Origin: Collinsella sp. AK_207A | GTDB lineage: Bacteria; Actinomycetota; Coriobacteriia; Coriobacteriales; Coriobacteriaceae | NCBI RefSeq assembly: GCF_902501965.1 | Contig: NZ_CABWID010000014.1 | Location: 1-64,000, forward strand | Direction of reading: 5' to 3' | DNA: 64,000 nucleotides | Shown: positions 24,452 through 33,537 of the stretch, in pieces | Layout of the letters: each line of letters begins with the position of its first letter | Numbering within the stretch: position 1 is the stretch's first letter | The notes under the pieces: generated by a model | What the model was told of the DNA's origin: nothing | Seen by the model: only the letters and a program-made list of their open reading frames with translations | Databases searched by the model: none | Made by a program: the position numbers and the translations under genes

Positions 24452-25555
24452 ATGATCTCTATCGCAACCGTGGGAACGAGCATGATCACCCGCGATTTCC
24501 TGGACGTGCTGCGGCAGCGCGACGACGCCCGCTTCATCGGCACGTGCTCGCGCGACGCCGGGCGCGCCGCGGCGTTTACCGCGGAGCTCGGCGGCACGGT
24601 ACCGTTTACCTCGGTGGAGGAGCTCGCCGCCAGCCCCGAGGTAGACGCCGTCTACCTCGGCAGTCCGAATGCGCTCCATGCCGAGCAGGCGCTCGCGTGC
24701 ATCCACGCGGGTAAGCACGTGCTGGTGGAGAAGCCCTTCGCGGCGAACGAGCGCGAGGCTCGCCGGGTCTTCGAGGCGGCTGGCACGGCCGGCGTGGTCG
24801 CGCTCGAGGCCATGCGTCCGCTCCACGACCCGGCATTCCGCGCGTGCGCGGCGGCGTTCAACGAGCTTGGCCGCATCCGTCGCGCCACCCTGCGCTTCGG
24901 TAAGTACTCCTCCCGCTACGACGAGATCCTCGCCGGGCGCCGTACCAACATCTTCGACTGCGCGCTCGCGTCGGGCGGGCTCATGGACATGGGCGTCTAC
25001 AGCGTGGAGCCCCTGATCGAGCTCTTTGGCGAACCCGAGCGCATCCAGGCGGCGGGCGTGCTGCTCGATGCGTCCACGCGGCGGCTCACCAACGGCCCCA
25101 TCGACGGCGCGGGCACGATCCTCGCCAGCTATCCCGGCATGGTCGCCTCGCTCAATTGGTCCAAGATCTCGGCTGATCTGGCAGAGAGCCAGATCGAGGG
25201 GGAGCGTGGGACCCTCACCATCGACGCCATCTCCACGCCTCATCGCGCACGCGTGGGCCTGCGCGAGGAGGCGCGCCGCCGTTCGGCCAAGCAGGTGCCG
25301 GGTTATTCCGACAACGGGACGCAGACCTGCGAACTCGAGCTGCCGGCTTGCGACAACACCATGTGCTACGAGCTCGACGACTTCCTGGAGGCCGTGCGGG
25401 CGGTGAGGGACGGCGCTCCGGCGGAGGAGGCCCCGGCAGGCCCGTACGGCACCGTCGGGCATTTCCGCGATGTCACGCTCGCGTCGCTTCGCGTGATGGA
25501 CGAGGCGCGCCGTCAGATGGGCGTGCGCTTCCCGGCGGACGAGCAGGAAGAATAG
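24452..25555 (+). CDS. Gfo/Idh/MocA-family NAD(P)-dependent oxidoreductase
   Basis: This 367-residue protein has an N-terminal Rossmann fold ('[17 protein letters not shown]', where the usual GxGxxG is reduced to G-T-S, then '[15 protein letters not shown]' and '[11 protein letters not shown]'). The C-terminal substrate domain carries '[14 protein letters not shown]'. The VEKP lysine and the 'D.G.Y' motif of the family are present. Family members oxidise or reduce sugars, inositols and bilins; the substrate cannot be read here. GGAGG precedes the ATG. Spacing to the neighbours is 27 and 7 bases. Confidence 0.85.
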   Translation: MISIATVGTSMITRDFLDVLRQRDDARFIGTCSRDAGRAAAFTAELGGTVPFTSVEELAASPEVDAVYLGSPNALHAEQALACIHAGKHVLVEKPFAANEREARRVFEAAGTAGVVALEAMRPLHDPAFRACAAAFNELGRIRRATLRFGKYSSRYDEILAGRRTNIFDCALASGGLMDMGVYSVEPLIELFGEPERIQAAGVLLDASTRRLTNGPIDGAGTILASYPGMVASLNWSKISADLAESQIEGERGTLTIDAISTPHRARVGLREEARRRSAKQVPGYSDNGTQTCELELPACDNTMCYELDDFLEAVRAVRDGAPAEEAPAGPYGTVGHFRDVTLASLRVMDEARRQMGVRFPADEQEE

Positions 25556-25562
25556 GGGAACC

Positions 25563-26039
25563 ATGGGCTTCTTTGATACGGTCAAGAATCGGTGGCGCAA
25601 CCCGGACAAGGTCCCCGGTGACCCGGCGGGCGCGCGGAGCCCTGAGGAGCAGACCCTGCTCGCACGGCTGCGCGGTGACGCGGACGGCGCCGTTCGCGCG
25701 GACGACGAACCGGCGGGGGCAAGCGCGCCCGACGGTGCCCAGACCGCCGACCGGTCTCCCATCCGCCTCTTCCTGCTCTGGACGGGCACGGTGCAGGGCG
25801 TGGGCTTCCGGTGGACCAACCAGGGGCTCGCACGCGAGCTCGGGCTCACGGGCTGGGCGCGCAACCTGGAGGACGGCTCCGTCGCCATGGAGGTGCAGGG
25901 TGCGCCCGCGGCGATCGCGCTCGAGTTCGACCGGCTGCACGAGTCGTACCAGCGCCTCTCGATCGGGCGCGTGTGGCTGAAGGAGTCGCGCCAGCTGCCC
26001 GTGAACCATACGGAAACCGACTTCGAGATCTGGTACTGA
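25563..26039 (+). CDS. Acylphosphatase domain protein with an N-terminal extension
   Basis: This 158-residue protein has, as its last ~92 residues, an acylphosphatase: '[20 protein letters not shown]' with the catalytic Arg, then '[17 protein letters not shown]' with the catalytic Asn. The enzyme hydrolyses acyl phosphates such as carbamoyl or acetyl phosphate. The first ~66 residues are hydrophilic and low-complexity ('[15 protein letters not shown]'), unlike the usual 90-residue stand-alone enzyme; they may be a tether. It starts seven bases after the oxidoreductase stop. Confidence 0.87.
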   Translation: MGFFDTVKNRWRNPDKVPGDPAGARSPEEQTLLARLRGDADGAVRADDEPAGASAPDGAQTADRSPIRLFLLWTGTVQGVGFRWTNQGLARELGLTGWARNLEDGSVAMEVQGAPAAIALEFDRLHESYQRLSIGRVWLKESRQLPVNHTETDFEIWY

Positions 26040-26116
26040 TCGCGGCCGGCCGCGCGCAGCGCCCGCGCCAGGCGTCCGCGGCGCGCGGCATGCGGCAAGG
26101 GGAAGGGAAGGGATCC

Positions 26117-26626
26117 ATGGCCCGGAAGGACAAGGTCCAGAAGACGAACGCCATGCGCGAGCTCGACCGCGCCGGCATCTCGTACACCGTGCACGTCTAC
26201 GAGGTGGACGAGTCCGATCTTTCGGGCGTCCACGTGGCTGAGCAACTCGGCGAGGAGCCCGGTCAGGGCTTCAAGACGCTCGTGACCGTCTCGCCTGCGG
26301 GCGAGCACGTGGTGTGCTGCATCCCCGTGGCGGAGGAACTGGACCTCAAGGCCGCGGCGCGCGTGGCGGGGCAGAAGGCGCTCTCCATGATGCACGTGCG
26401 CGACCTGCTGCCCACCACCGGCTACGTGCGCGGCGGCTGCTCGCCCGTGGGCATGAAGAAGCGCTTTCCCACGCTCGTCGACGAGACCGCCGAGCTCTGG
26501 GATACCGTCTACATCTCCGGCGGGCGCCGGGGCCTTCAGCTGGAGCTCGTGCCCGCGGACCTGGTGCGCTTTTGCGACGCGACGCTCGCCGATATCTGTT
26601 CCTCCGGTGGAGATGTCACGGCGTGA
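26117..26626 (+). CDS. ybaK: Cys-tRNA(Pro)/Cys-tRNA(Cys) deacylase, YbaK/EbsC type
   Basis: This 169-residue trans-editing enzyme hydrolyses mischarged Cys-tRNA(Pro). Family features are 'TNAMRELDRAGISYTVHVYE', the catalytic-site 'GFKTLVTVSPAGEHVV', 'DLKAAARVAGQKALSMMHV' and 'YVRGGCSPVGMKKRFPT'. Length is typical. The start at 26117 follows GGGAAGGG. It is the last gene of the rnhA run; the next gene has its own secreted role. Confidence 0.92.
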   Translation: MARKDKVQKTNAMRELDRAGISYTVHVYEVDESDLSGVHVAEQLGEEPGQGFKTLVTVSPAGEHVVCCIPVAEELDLKAAARVAGQKALSMMHVRDLLPTTGYVRGGCSPVGMKKRFPTLVDETAELWDTVYISGGRRGLQLELVPADLVRFCDATLADICSSGGDVTA

Positions 26627-26748
26627 CGCCGCGAAGCCCCTGCTCAGAGGGCCGCTTGCGGGAATGTGCCTAGAACGGCCCGGAGAGAGCTGATAGTATG
26701 GCACGAAACACTGGTACCTGTTATCGATGCGATAAGAAGGTTCACGCA

Positions 26749-27963
26749 ATGAAGCTCAAACGCACCAACGCCGTTTTGGCACTTGGCCTTGCCGCCACCA
26801 TAGCGCTGTCGTCGTTCCCTGTGTCCGCGCAGGCGGACCCCACGAGTTCCGAGCTGCAGCAGCGCGTGAACGAGGCCTATGCCCAGCTCCTCGATTACTC
26901 CCAGCAAGCCGAGGTGGCGGGCAACCAGCTCGAGCAGGTCAAGTCCGACCTCGCCTCCGTGCAGGATCAGATCGCCCAGACCAAGCAGGAGATCGCCGAC
27001 AAGCAGGCTGAGCTCGAGCAGGATCAGAAGGCCCTCTCCTCTCGCTTGAGCTCCTCCTACAAGCGAGGCGACGCGTCCCTGCTCGGCGTGGTGCTCGGGT
27101 CCTCCGATTTCGGTGAGCTCTTCTCCAACCTGTTCTACGCCAACAAGGTCGCCGCGCGCGACCGCGACGCGATCGACACCGTGCGCACCGCCAAGCAGGA
27201 GCTGACCGACCAGCAGACCGCGCTCGAGCAGCAAGAGGCGGAGAAGAAGCAGCTTGTTGCCGAGCAGGAGCAGAAGACCGCGGCGGTTCAGCAGCGCGCC
27301 TCCCAAATGCAGTCCTACTACCAGGGGCTCGACAGCGACCTGCAGGCAGCCCTTGCCAACGAGGCCGCCGTCCAGGCCGCACAGGACGCCCTGACCAAGC
27401 AGCAGGCGCAGGAGGCCGGCTCCAATTCCGGCGCCACCAACAGCGGCAACGCGAGCTCGAACACCGGCTCCAACAGCAATGCCAACACGAATACGAACAC
27501 CAACACCAACGCGGGTTCGAATTCGAATCCCTCGAGCAAGCCGTCCCAGAACACCGGGAGCAGCTCCTCGGGCAACACCAACTCCGGAAGCGCGCCTTCC
27601 GGCATCCTTGCCTTCGCCCAGTCCAAGATCGGCTGCGCTTACAGCTACGGCGGCGTCGGCCCGAGCGCGTACGACTGCTCCGGTCTGGTCTACGCCGCGT
27701 ACAAGAACGCCGGTCTGAGCATCGCGCGCACCGCGGACGCCCAGTACCGCCAGGTTGCCGCTGCCGGGCACCTCGTGAAGGACGTCTCGAGCCTGAAGCC
27801 CGGCGACCTCGTGTTCTTCTATCCCGGCATCGGCCACGTGGGCGTCTACGAGGGCAACGGTAGCTTCGTCCACGCCAGCACCTACGGCGTCGGCGTCATC
27901 CGCTCCAGCCTGTACTCCGCCTACTACGCCTCCGCATTCCAGGGCGGCGGCTCCCCGTACTAG
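26749..27963 (+). CDS. Secreted coiled-coil NlpC/P60 peptidoglycan hydrolase
   Basis: This 404-residue secreted endopeptidase cuts cell-wall peptides. A signal peptide (residues 1-30, 'AVLALGLAATIALSSFPVSA') is followed by a long coiled coil of the PcsB/RipC type (about 34-215). A flexible Asn/Ser/Gly/Thr linker with NTNTNTN-like repeats (about 222-285) leads to an NlpC/P60 domain with catalytic Cys in 'YDCSGLVY' (near 310), His in 'IGHVGVYEG' (near 363) and 'FVHAST' (near 374). Coiled-coil hydrolases of this build are activated by FtsEX, which is encoded at 16.4-18.5 kb, so a division role is plausible. Start chosen at 26749 after AGAAGG; an upstream in-frame ATG at 26698 would bury the signal peptide. 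Confidence 0.9.
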   Translation: MKLKRTNAVLALGLAATIALSSFPVSAQADPTSSELQQRVNEAYAQLLDYSQQAEVAGNQLEQVKSDLASVQDQIAQTKQEIADKQAELEQDQKALSSRLSSSYKRGDASLLGVVLGSSDFGELFSNLFYANKVAARDRDAIDTVRTAKQELTDQQTALEQQEAEKKQLVAEQEQKTAAVQQRASQMQSYYQGLDSDLQAALANEAAVQAAQDALTKQQAQEAGSNSGATNSGNASSNTGSNSNANTNTNTNTNAGSNSNPSSKPSQNTGSSSSGNTNSGSAPSGILAFAQSKIGCAYSYGGVGPSAYDCSGLVYAAYKNAGLSIARTADAQYRQVAAAGHLVKDVSSLKPGDLVFFYPGIGHVGVYEGNGSFVHASTYGVGVIRSSLYSAYYASAFQGGGSPY

Positions 27964-27981
27964 TTTGGTGCGTTTGAAGGT

Positions 27982-30018
27982 ATGAGGGAAGCAACAGACA
28001 GGCGGTTTACCGCCGCACATGGCAACGCTTCGCTGAACGGCACGGCTCCTTCGGGGGCCATGCCTGTGACGGGGGAGCGCGGGGAGCGGTTCGCCCGACC
28101 GCAGGGCGCTCACTGGCGCACGGACGATGCGGAGACCGCGGGTTTTGCGACCCCGGCTGCCGCGCCGGGGCCGGGGTCGATCCCGGCTTCGTTCTCGCCC
28201 GACACCACGGCCATGTTCGTCATGGCCGCCGAGCGCTCGCGCCGCGAGGTTGGGGAGCTCTCCGCTCCCGCGGTGACCTCCGAGCTCGATGCCCGTGTCC
28301 TTGCCTCCGAGATGCGCCTTGACGCCCCGGCCGACGTAACCGCGGTGTCCGCCATCCCGTCCGGCGAGCTTGCCGCCGAGGGAGCCGAGCGGGCAGCGGG
28401 GCAAGCCGCGGAGGAGGAGCCCTCCGAGGTGCTCGACCGCGCCGACCGCTCCTCCAACATGGTCTCGGTGCTCGTGATCATCAGCCGTCTGACGGGCTTC
28501 CTCCGCACCGCCGCCCAGGCTTGGGCTATCGGCGTCACCATGTTCGCCAGCTGCTACACCATCGCCGACCAGCTGCCCAACATGCTCTATGAGTTCGTGG
28601 TGGGCGGCATGCTCGTCACGTCCTTCCTTCCCGTGTACGTCAAGGTGCGCTCGCGCCTGGGCCGGGAGGGGGCGAGCGCCTATGCCTCGAACATCCTCTC
28701 CATCATCACCTTGTTCATGGTGGTGCTCACGGTTCTCTCGTTCATCTTCGCCTATCCCATCATCTGGACGCAGTCGGCCGGTGCCTCGAGCGCCTTCGAT
28801 ACCGATATGGCCGTATGGCTCTTCCGCTGGTTCTCGGTGGAGATCGTGCTCTACGCGCTGTCCTCGATCTTCTCGGGCGTCCTGAACGCCGAGCGCGACT
28901 ACCTGTGGAGCAACGCCGCGCCCATCATGAACAACGTGGTCATCATCGGCGCCTTCGCGCTCTACGGCATGCTGACGCGCGCCGGCGTCCTCACGACCCA
29001 GCAGGCCATGATCCTCCTGGCCGTCGGCAACCCCCTGGGCGTCGCCGCGCAGGTACTCGTGCAGGTTCCCGTCCTCAAGCGCCGGGGCGTGCGCTTGAGC
29101 GCGCACCTCGACTTCCACGACCCGGCGCTCCGCGAGACCCTCTCCATCGGGTTGCCCACCATCATCGTGGTCTTCGCCACCTACTTCATGTTCTCCGTCT
29201 CCTCGAGCTGGGCGCTGTCGGTGACCGAGGTGGGCGCCGCCGTGACGTACTACGCGAACGTCTGGTACGTGCTCCCGTTCTCGATCTTTGTGATCCCCAT
29301 CTCCACGACCATGTTCACGGAGCTCTCCAACTACTTCGTGGCGCACGACGAATCCTCGTTCCGGGCGAGCTTTGCCCGCGGCGCGGTGAAGATCCTCTTC
29401 ACGATCGTGCCATTCACCTTCCTCTTCTTCGTCTTCTCGCCGTATCTGGTGCAGATCATCGCGGGCGGCTCCTTCTCCGCCGAGTCCGCGGAGCTCACCT
29501 CCACCTACTTGATCTGCCTCGCGGTCGCGCTGCCGTTCTACAGCCTCTTCATCTACCTCGAGAAGGTCTGCTCGGCCATGCTCCGCATGAAGACGCTCGC
29601 CGTGGCCACCATCGTGGGCGTGGCGCTGCACTTCCTGTTCTGCATGGCCTTCACCCCGGCCCTCGGCCTGCCCGCCGTCGCCTTTGCCCGCGCGCTCTTC
29701 TACGGCGTCATCGATCTGGTGGTCCTCGTGAGCGTACGGGAGCATCTGGGACTTGCCGGCGTCCGGTCGATTCTCGGCGCGGTGCTCCGGGCGTGCGTGT
29801 TCGGGTTTCTGGGTGCCGCAGTGGGCTGGGGCATCTGCCAGGGCCTGGTGCTCGCGCTCGGGCCGGCCCAGGGCACGCTCCAAGCGATTCTCTACGCGGC
29901 TGCCGGCGGCCTGCCGGCGCTCGCGGCGATCTACGGCGTGGCCTATGCCCTGGGTAAGTCCGACGCACCGTTCTTCGATTCCATCTTCGGGCGCGTGGCG
30001 CGCCGGTTCGCCCGATGA
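27982..30018 (+). CDS. murJ: Lipid II flippase MurJ (MviN family) with a long N-terminal tail
   Basis: This 678-residue MOP-superfamily flippase moves lipid II across the membrane. The transmembrane core (about 155-675, around 14 helices) begins 'NMVSVLVIISRLTGFLRTAA' and contains 'PNMLYEFVVGGMLVTSFLPV' and 'LLAVGNPLGVAAQVLVQ'. The first ~150 residues are hydrophilic, Ala/Glu-rich and probably disordered, which is unusual for MurJ. ATG 27982 has GAAGG only one base upstream, so the true start may be further inside the tail. The gene overlaps uvrC by ATGA. Confidence 0.88.
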   Translation: MREATDRRFTAAHGNASLNGTAPSGAMPVTGERGERFARPQGAHWRTDDAETAGFATPAAAPGPGSIPASFSPDTTAMFVMAAERSRREVGELSAPAVTSELDARVLASEMRLDAPADVTAVSAIPSGELAAEGAERAAGQAAEEEPSEVLDRADRSSNMVSVLVIISRLTGFLRTAAQAWAIGVTMFASCYTIADQLPNMLYEFVVGGMLVTSFLPVYVKVRSRLGREGASAYASNILSIITLFMVVLTVLSFIFAYPIIWTQSAGASSAFDTDMAVWLFRWFSVEIVLYALSSIFSGVLNAERDYLWSNAAPIMNNVVIIGAFALYGMLTRAGVLTTQQAMILLAVGNPLGVAAQVLVQVPVLKRRGVRLSAHLDFHDPALRETLSIGLPTIIVVFATYFMFSVSSSWALSVTEVGAAVTYYANVWYVLPFSIFVIPISTTMFTELSNYFVAHDESSFRASFARGAVKILFTIVPFTFLFFVFSPYLVQIIAGGSFSAESAELTSTYLICLAVALPFYSLFIYLEKVCSAMLRMKTLAVATIVGVALHFLFCMAFTPALGLPAVAFARALFYGVIDLVVLVSVREHLGLAGVRSILGAVLRACVFGFLGAAVGWGICQGLVLALGPAQGTLQAILYAAAGGLPALAAIYGVAYALGKSDAPFFDSIFGRVARRFAR

Positions 30019-32156
30019 GCGATGAGGAGCGGGTCTCGGTTGAGTATGTGCACGGCGAGCTGAAGCCCGCTGATTCCGTTGACGCGGCCGGCGCTGACGA
30101 TATCGCCTGCGGAAGCCCCCAAGCCGCTTCCGCAACGGACCCTCGCCCCGTAGAAAGCGCCTCCCACCGCTTCTTCCACGCTGGTCTCCCCGGCATCGAG
30201 CTACCCGTGGCTCCGCTCTCCGGAGCCGCTGCCGCCGCGCACGTGGGCGCCACAGGTGTGAACGGCGCCCCCTCGCTTGCCGAGCAGGTGGCCCGCGTGC
30301 CCACCGATCCCGGCTGCTACCTCTGGAAAGACGCCGCAGGCGAGGTCATCTACGTGGGCAAGGCCAAGAACCTGCGCGCCCGCATGAAGCAGTACGTGCA
30401 GCTCACGGACGACCGCGAGAAGATCCCGCTCATGATGCAGCTGGTGGCGAGCTTCGACTACCTGGTGGTCTCCAATGAGCACGAGGCCCTGGTGCTCGAG
30501 CGCAACCTCATCGCGCAGTACCACCCCTACTTCAACGTGGACTTCAAGGACGACAAGTCCTACCCCTTCATCGCGCTCACCAAGGGCGACCTCTTCCCGG
30601 CCATCAAGTACACGCGGGAGAAGCATCGCGCCGGTACCCGGTACTTCGGTCCCTACACCGACAGCCGTGCGGCGCGCGACACCATCGACACGCTCCGCAA
30701 GGTGGTTCCCCTCTGCTCGGCCTCCTGCGCGGAGTGGAAGCGCGTGAAGCGCCTCATCGAGCGCCATCCTGAGGAGCGCGAGCTCCTGCAGCTCACCTGC
30801 GCCCAGAACGGCCGTCCCTGCTTCGACTTCCACGTGGGCCGTGGTCCCGGCGTGTGCGCGGGTGCCGTCTCGCCCGAGGAGTACGCCGCCAACGTGCGCC
30901 GCGTGGAGCGCTTTCTCTCCGGACACCGCAGCGATGTGGTGCGCGAGCTCCGTGAGGACATGGCGCAGGCTGCCGAGGAGCTGGACTTCGAGCGCGCCGG
31001 GCGCATCAAGCGGCGCCTGGAGGTCATCTCCGGTCTGGACGACCGCCAGCAGGTCGTCTTCCCCTCGAGCGTCGACATCGACGTGGTGGGTTTCTTCCGC
31101 GAGGAGACCATCGCCGGCGCGTGCGTGTTCTGCGTACGCGAGGGCCGCGTGGTGCGCAGCTGCGAGTTCATCCTGGACAAGGGCCTGGACGTCTCCGTGG
31201 AGGAGCTGACCGAGGGCTTCCTCAAGCGCTACTACGACGAGACGGCCGACATCCCCTCCGAGGTGGATGTGGCCGTGGAGCTCGCCGACGCTGAGCTGCT
31301 CGGAACCTGGCTCACCGAGAAGCGCGGTCGCGTGTGCCGGCTCCACCACCCCCAGCGCGGTGAGAAGCGCCATCTCCTGGACATGTGCGAGCGCAACGCC
31401 CGTCACGCCCTCATGCGCTACAGCATGCGCACCGGCTACGCCGATGACCGCACGAATCAGGCGCTCCTGCAGCTGGAAAGCGCGCTCGCCCTGCCCGCGG
31501 CGCCGTTGCGCATCGAGTGCTTCGACATCTCCACCCTGCACGGCAACTTCACCGTTGCCTCCATGGTGGTCTTCACCAACGGACGTCCCGACAAGTCCCA
31601 GTACCGCCGTTTCAAGATCCGCGCCGAGCTGGACGAGGCCAACGACTTCGTCTCCATGCAGGAGGTGCTCGGCCGTCGCTACGCGCCGGAGCGCATGGCC
31701 GACGAGCGCTTCGGCAGCCGTCCCGACCTGCTCGTGGTTGACGGTGGCAAGCCCCAGCTCTCGGCGGCGCTCACGCAGCTGAACGCCCTTGGTCTCGACA
31801 TCCCCGTCTGCGGCCTCGCCAAGTCCGACGAGGAGGTCTTCGTTCCCTGGGACGACACCCCCGTGGTGCTGCCCAACGGCTCCGCCTCGCTCTACCTCAT
31901 CAAGCAGGTGCGCGACGAGAGCCATCGTTTCGCCATCACCTTCCACCGCGAGCTGCGTGACAAGGCCATGACCATCTCCGTGCTGGACGAGGTCCCCGGC
32001 GTCGGCCCCACGCGCAAGCGTGCGATCATGCGGCACTTCGGCAGCATGAAGCGTCTGCGCGCGGCGAGCGCGGAAGACATCGCCGCCGTGAAGGGTGTGC
32101 CGGCAGATGTGGCGCGGGCGGTCTGGCAGACGCTCCAGGCGACGCAGCGGGCGTAG
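30015..32156 (+). CDS. uvrC: Excinuclease ABC subunit C (UvrC)
   Basis: This 713-residue nuclease makes both incisions in nucleotide-excision repair. An N-terminal extension of about 85 residues precedes the GIY-YIG domain ('DPGCYLWKDAAGEVIYVGKA', about 97-116). There follow a UVR/coiled-coil segment ('ELDFERAGRIKRRLEVI'), the RNase H-like domain ('IECFDISTLHGNFTVASMVV', 'DLLVVDGGKPQLSAAL') and tandem helix-hairpin-helix repeats ('EVPGVGPTRKRAIMRHFGS'). It begins at an ATGA overlap with murJ. The last four codons and the stop lie inside the left arm of the 256-bp palindrome. Confidence 0.95.
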   Translation: MSDEERVSVEYVHGELKPADSVDAAGADDIACGSPQAASATDPRPVESASHRFFHAGLPGIELPVAPLSGAAAAAHVGATGVNGAPSLAEQVARVPTDPGCYLWKDAAGEVIYVGKAKNLRARMKQYVQLTDDREKIPLMMQLVASFDYLVVSNEHEALVLERNLIAQYHPYFNVDFKDDKSYPFIALTKGDLFPAIKYTREKHRAGTRYFGPYTDSRAARDTIDTLRKVVPLCSASCAEWKRVKRLIERHPEERELLQLTCAQNGRPCFDFHVGRGPGVCAGAVSPEEYAANVRRVERFLSGHRSDVVRELREDMAQAAEELDFERAGRIKRRLEVISGLDDRQQVVFPSSVDIDVVGFFREETIAGACVFCVREGRVVRSCEFILDKGLDVSVEELTEGFLKRYYDETADIPSEVDVAVELADAELLGTWLTEKRGRVCRLHHPQRGEKRHLLDMCERNARHALMRYSMRTGYADDRTNQALLQLESALALPAAPLRIECFDISTLHGNFTVASMVVFTNGRPDKSQYRRFKIRAELDEANDFVSMQEVLGRRYAPERMADERFGSRPDLLVVDGGKPQLSAALTQLNALGLDIPVCGLAKSDEEVFVPWDDTPVVLPNGSASLYLIKQVRDESHRFAITFHRELRDKAMTISVLDEVPGVGPTRKRAIMRHFGSMKRLRAASAEDIAAVKGVPADVARAVWQTLQATQRA

Positions 32157-32394
32157 GCGGGCGGCCGGCCCGGAGGGGCGCGGGCGCGGGCCCTCGTGTT
32201 CTCGCGAGACTGGAAAACGCTCCCGCGAAGCCGCAGGAACGGATTGAACGAGTATGGCCCCATGGTTTCAGGCTGGGACTGAGCCGCAATCCGTTCCTGG
32301 ACTTCGCGGGAGCGTTCTCACAGTTCGCTCGAAATACTTCGGCCCGCGCCCGCGCCCCTCCGGGCCGGCCGCCCGCCTACGCCCGCTGCGTCGC
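32139..32394. repeat. 256-bp palindrome overlapping the uvrC stop (long hairpin element B)
   Basis: The arms 32139-32192 and 32341-32394 are perfectly complementary over 54 bp, starting inside the uvrC C-terminus. After an unpaired stretch, GAAAACGCTCCCGCGAAG (from 32213) can pair with CTTCGCGGGAGCGTTCTC (32302-32319; one G-U), then CAGGAACGGATTG (32234-32246) with CAATCCGTTCCTG (32287-32299). The GTAG/CTAC boundary and the CAGGAACGG/CCGTTCCTG core are shared with the element at 16109. Confidence 0.85.
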
Positions 32395-32586
32395 GCACAG
32401 CTTCTCCATGCTTTTAAAACGTCTCCCTTTCCATGTTAGGAAGATGTAAAGGCCCCATCTGCTTTGCATCAAGACGAGTCATTGACCAGTAAACAAACGC
32501 AGGTAACGGCCTCGTTGAAGGGGGGAGGGCCGTATTCTCCTTCCTGACAGGCGCAGACCGCGCCTCCTCGAAAGGAGATTATCCAC
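32395..32586 (+). other. Leader region of the pst operon, no firm signal
   Basis: The 192 bases between element B and pstS are AT-richer than average. TTGACC (32482-32487) is a possible -35, but the -10 position is poor. I see no clear repeated Pho box. A strong AAAGGAG ribosome site precedes the pstS ATG. Confidence 0.4.
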
Positions 32587-33534
32587 ATGTTCGATCAAGC
32601 CGTTTCTCGTCGCCAGTTCCTCGGCCTTGCCGGTGGTCTCGCCGCCTTCGCCGGTCTCGGTCTCGCCGGTTGCGGTAACTCCGCTTCCACCGGTACCTCT
32701 GCCGGCTCCGCCGCTGGCTCCGCTGCCGCCAGCTCGCTGAGCGGCGACATCACCTACGAGGGCGCCTCCTCCTTCCAGGCGCTCGTCGAGGCTGCTGCTG
32801 AGAAGTTCATGGATGAGAACCCGGACGTGTCCATCACCGGTTCCGGCAACGGTTCCGGCAAGGGCCTGACCGCCGTCTCCGAGGGCACCGTGCAGATCGG
32901 TAACTCCGACGTCTTCGCCGAGACCAAGCTCGACGCCGACGCTGCCGCCAAGCTCGTCGACCACGAGGTCGCCGTCGTGGGCATGGGTCCCGTGGTGTCC
33001 AAGAACGTCAAGGTCGACGACCTGTCCCTCGAGCAGCTGAAGGGCATCTTCTCCGGCCAGATCACCAACTGGAAGGACCTGGGCGGTGACGACGCCAAGA
33101 TCGTCGTCTTCAACCGTAAGGCCGGCTCCGGTACGCGTGCCACCTTCGAGGCTGCCGTCTTCGGCACCGAGAAGAACGAGTTCAAGGGCGACGCCGAGCT
33201 CGACAAGTCCGGCGACGTGGCCACCAACATGGGCTCCACGGACAATGCCATCTCCTACCTTGACTTCTCGCACTTCGATGACTCCAAGTTCACCGCCGTC
33301 AAGGTGGAGGGTGTCGAGCCCAAGAGCGAGAACGTCTTCGACAACAAGTTCCCCATCTGGGCTACCGAGCACATGTACTGCGCCAAGGATGCCGACGACG
33401 TCACCAAGGCGTTCCTGGACTACATGCTCTCCAAGGACGTCCAGGGCAAGCTGGTCGAGAAGCAGGGCTTCATCCCCGTGTCCGAGATGAAGGTCGCGAA
33501 GGACGCCAACGGTAAGGTTACGGAGAAGAAGTAA
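32587..33534 (+). CDS. pstS: Phosphate ABC transporter substrate-binding lipoprotein PstS
   Basis: This 315-residue phosphate-binding protein has an N-terminus, 'SRRQFLGLAGGLAAFAGLGL' then AGC, that combines a twin-arginine motif with a lipobox. This suggests Tat export and lipidation at about Cys29. A Ser/Ala/Gly linker follows. The binding fold carries 'SSFQALVEAAAEKF', 'GSGNGSGKGLTAVSEGTVQI' (phosphate-contact Ser/Gly), 'FNRKAGSGTRATFEAAVF' and 'GSTDNAISYLDFS'. It heads pstSCAB with three bases to pstC. High expression is suggested by AAAGGAG and preferred codons. Confidence 0.95.
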   Translation: MFDQAVSRRQFLGLAGGLAAFAGLGLAGCGNSASTGTSAGSAAGSAAASSLSGDITYEGASSFQALVEAAAEKFMDENPDVSITGSGNGSGKGLTAVSEGTVQIGNSDVFAETKLDADAAAKLVDHEVAVVGMGPVVSKNVKVDDLSLEQLKGIFSGQITNWKDLGGDDAKIVVFNRKAGSGTRATFEAAVFGTEKNEFKGDAELDKSGDVATNMGSTDNAISYLDFSHFDDSKFTAVKVEGVEPKSENVFDNKFPIWATEHMYCAKDADDVTKAFLDYMLSKDVQGKLVEKQGFIPVSEMKVAKDANGKVTEKK

Positions 33535-33537
33535 AAC

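Noticed and set aside
26644-30135. 1163-codon minus-strand frame
   Set aside because: Antisense of the NlpC/P60 and murJ genes; the composition is H/R/G/E-rich nonsense typical of shadow frames.
32254-32439. Small frame inside the 32-kb palindrome
   Set aside because: Coding potential follows from the GC-rich arms only; the structure, not the frame, is what the two palindromes share.
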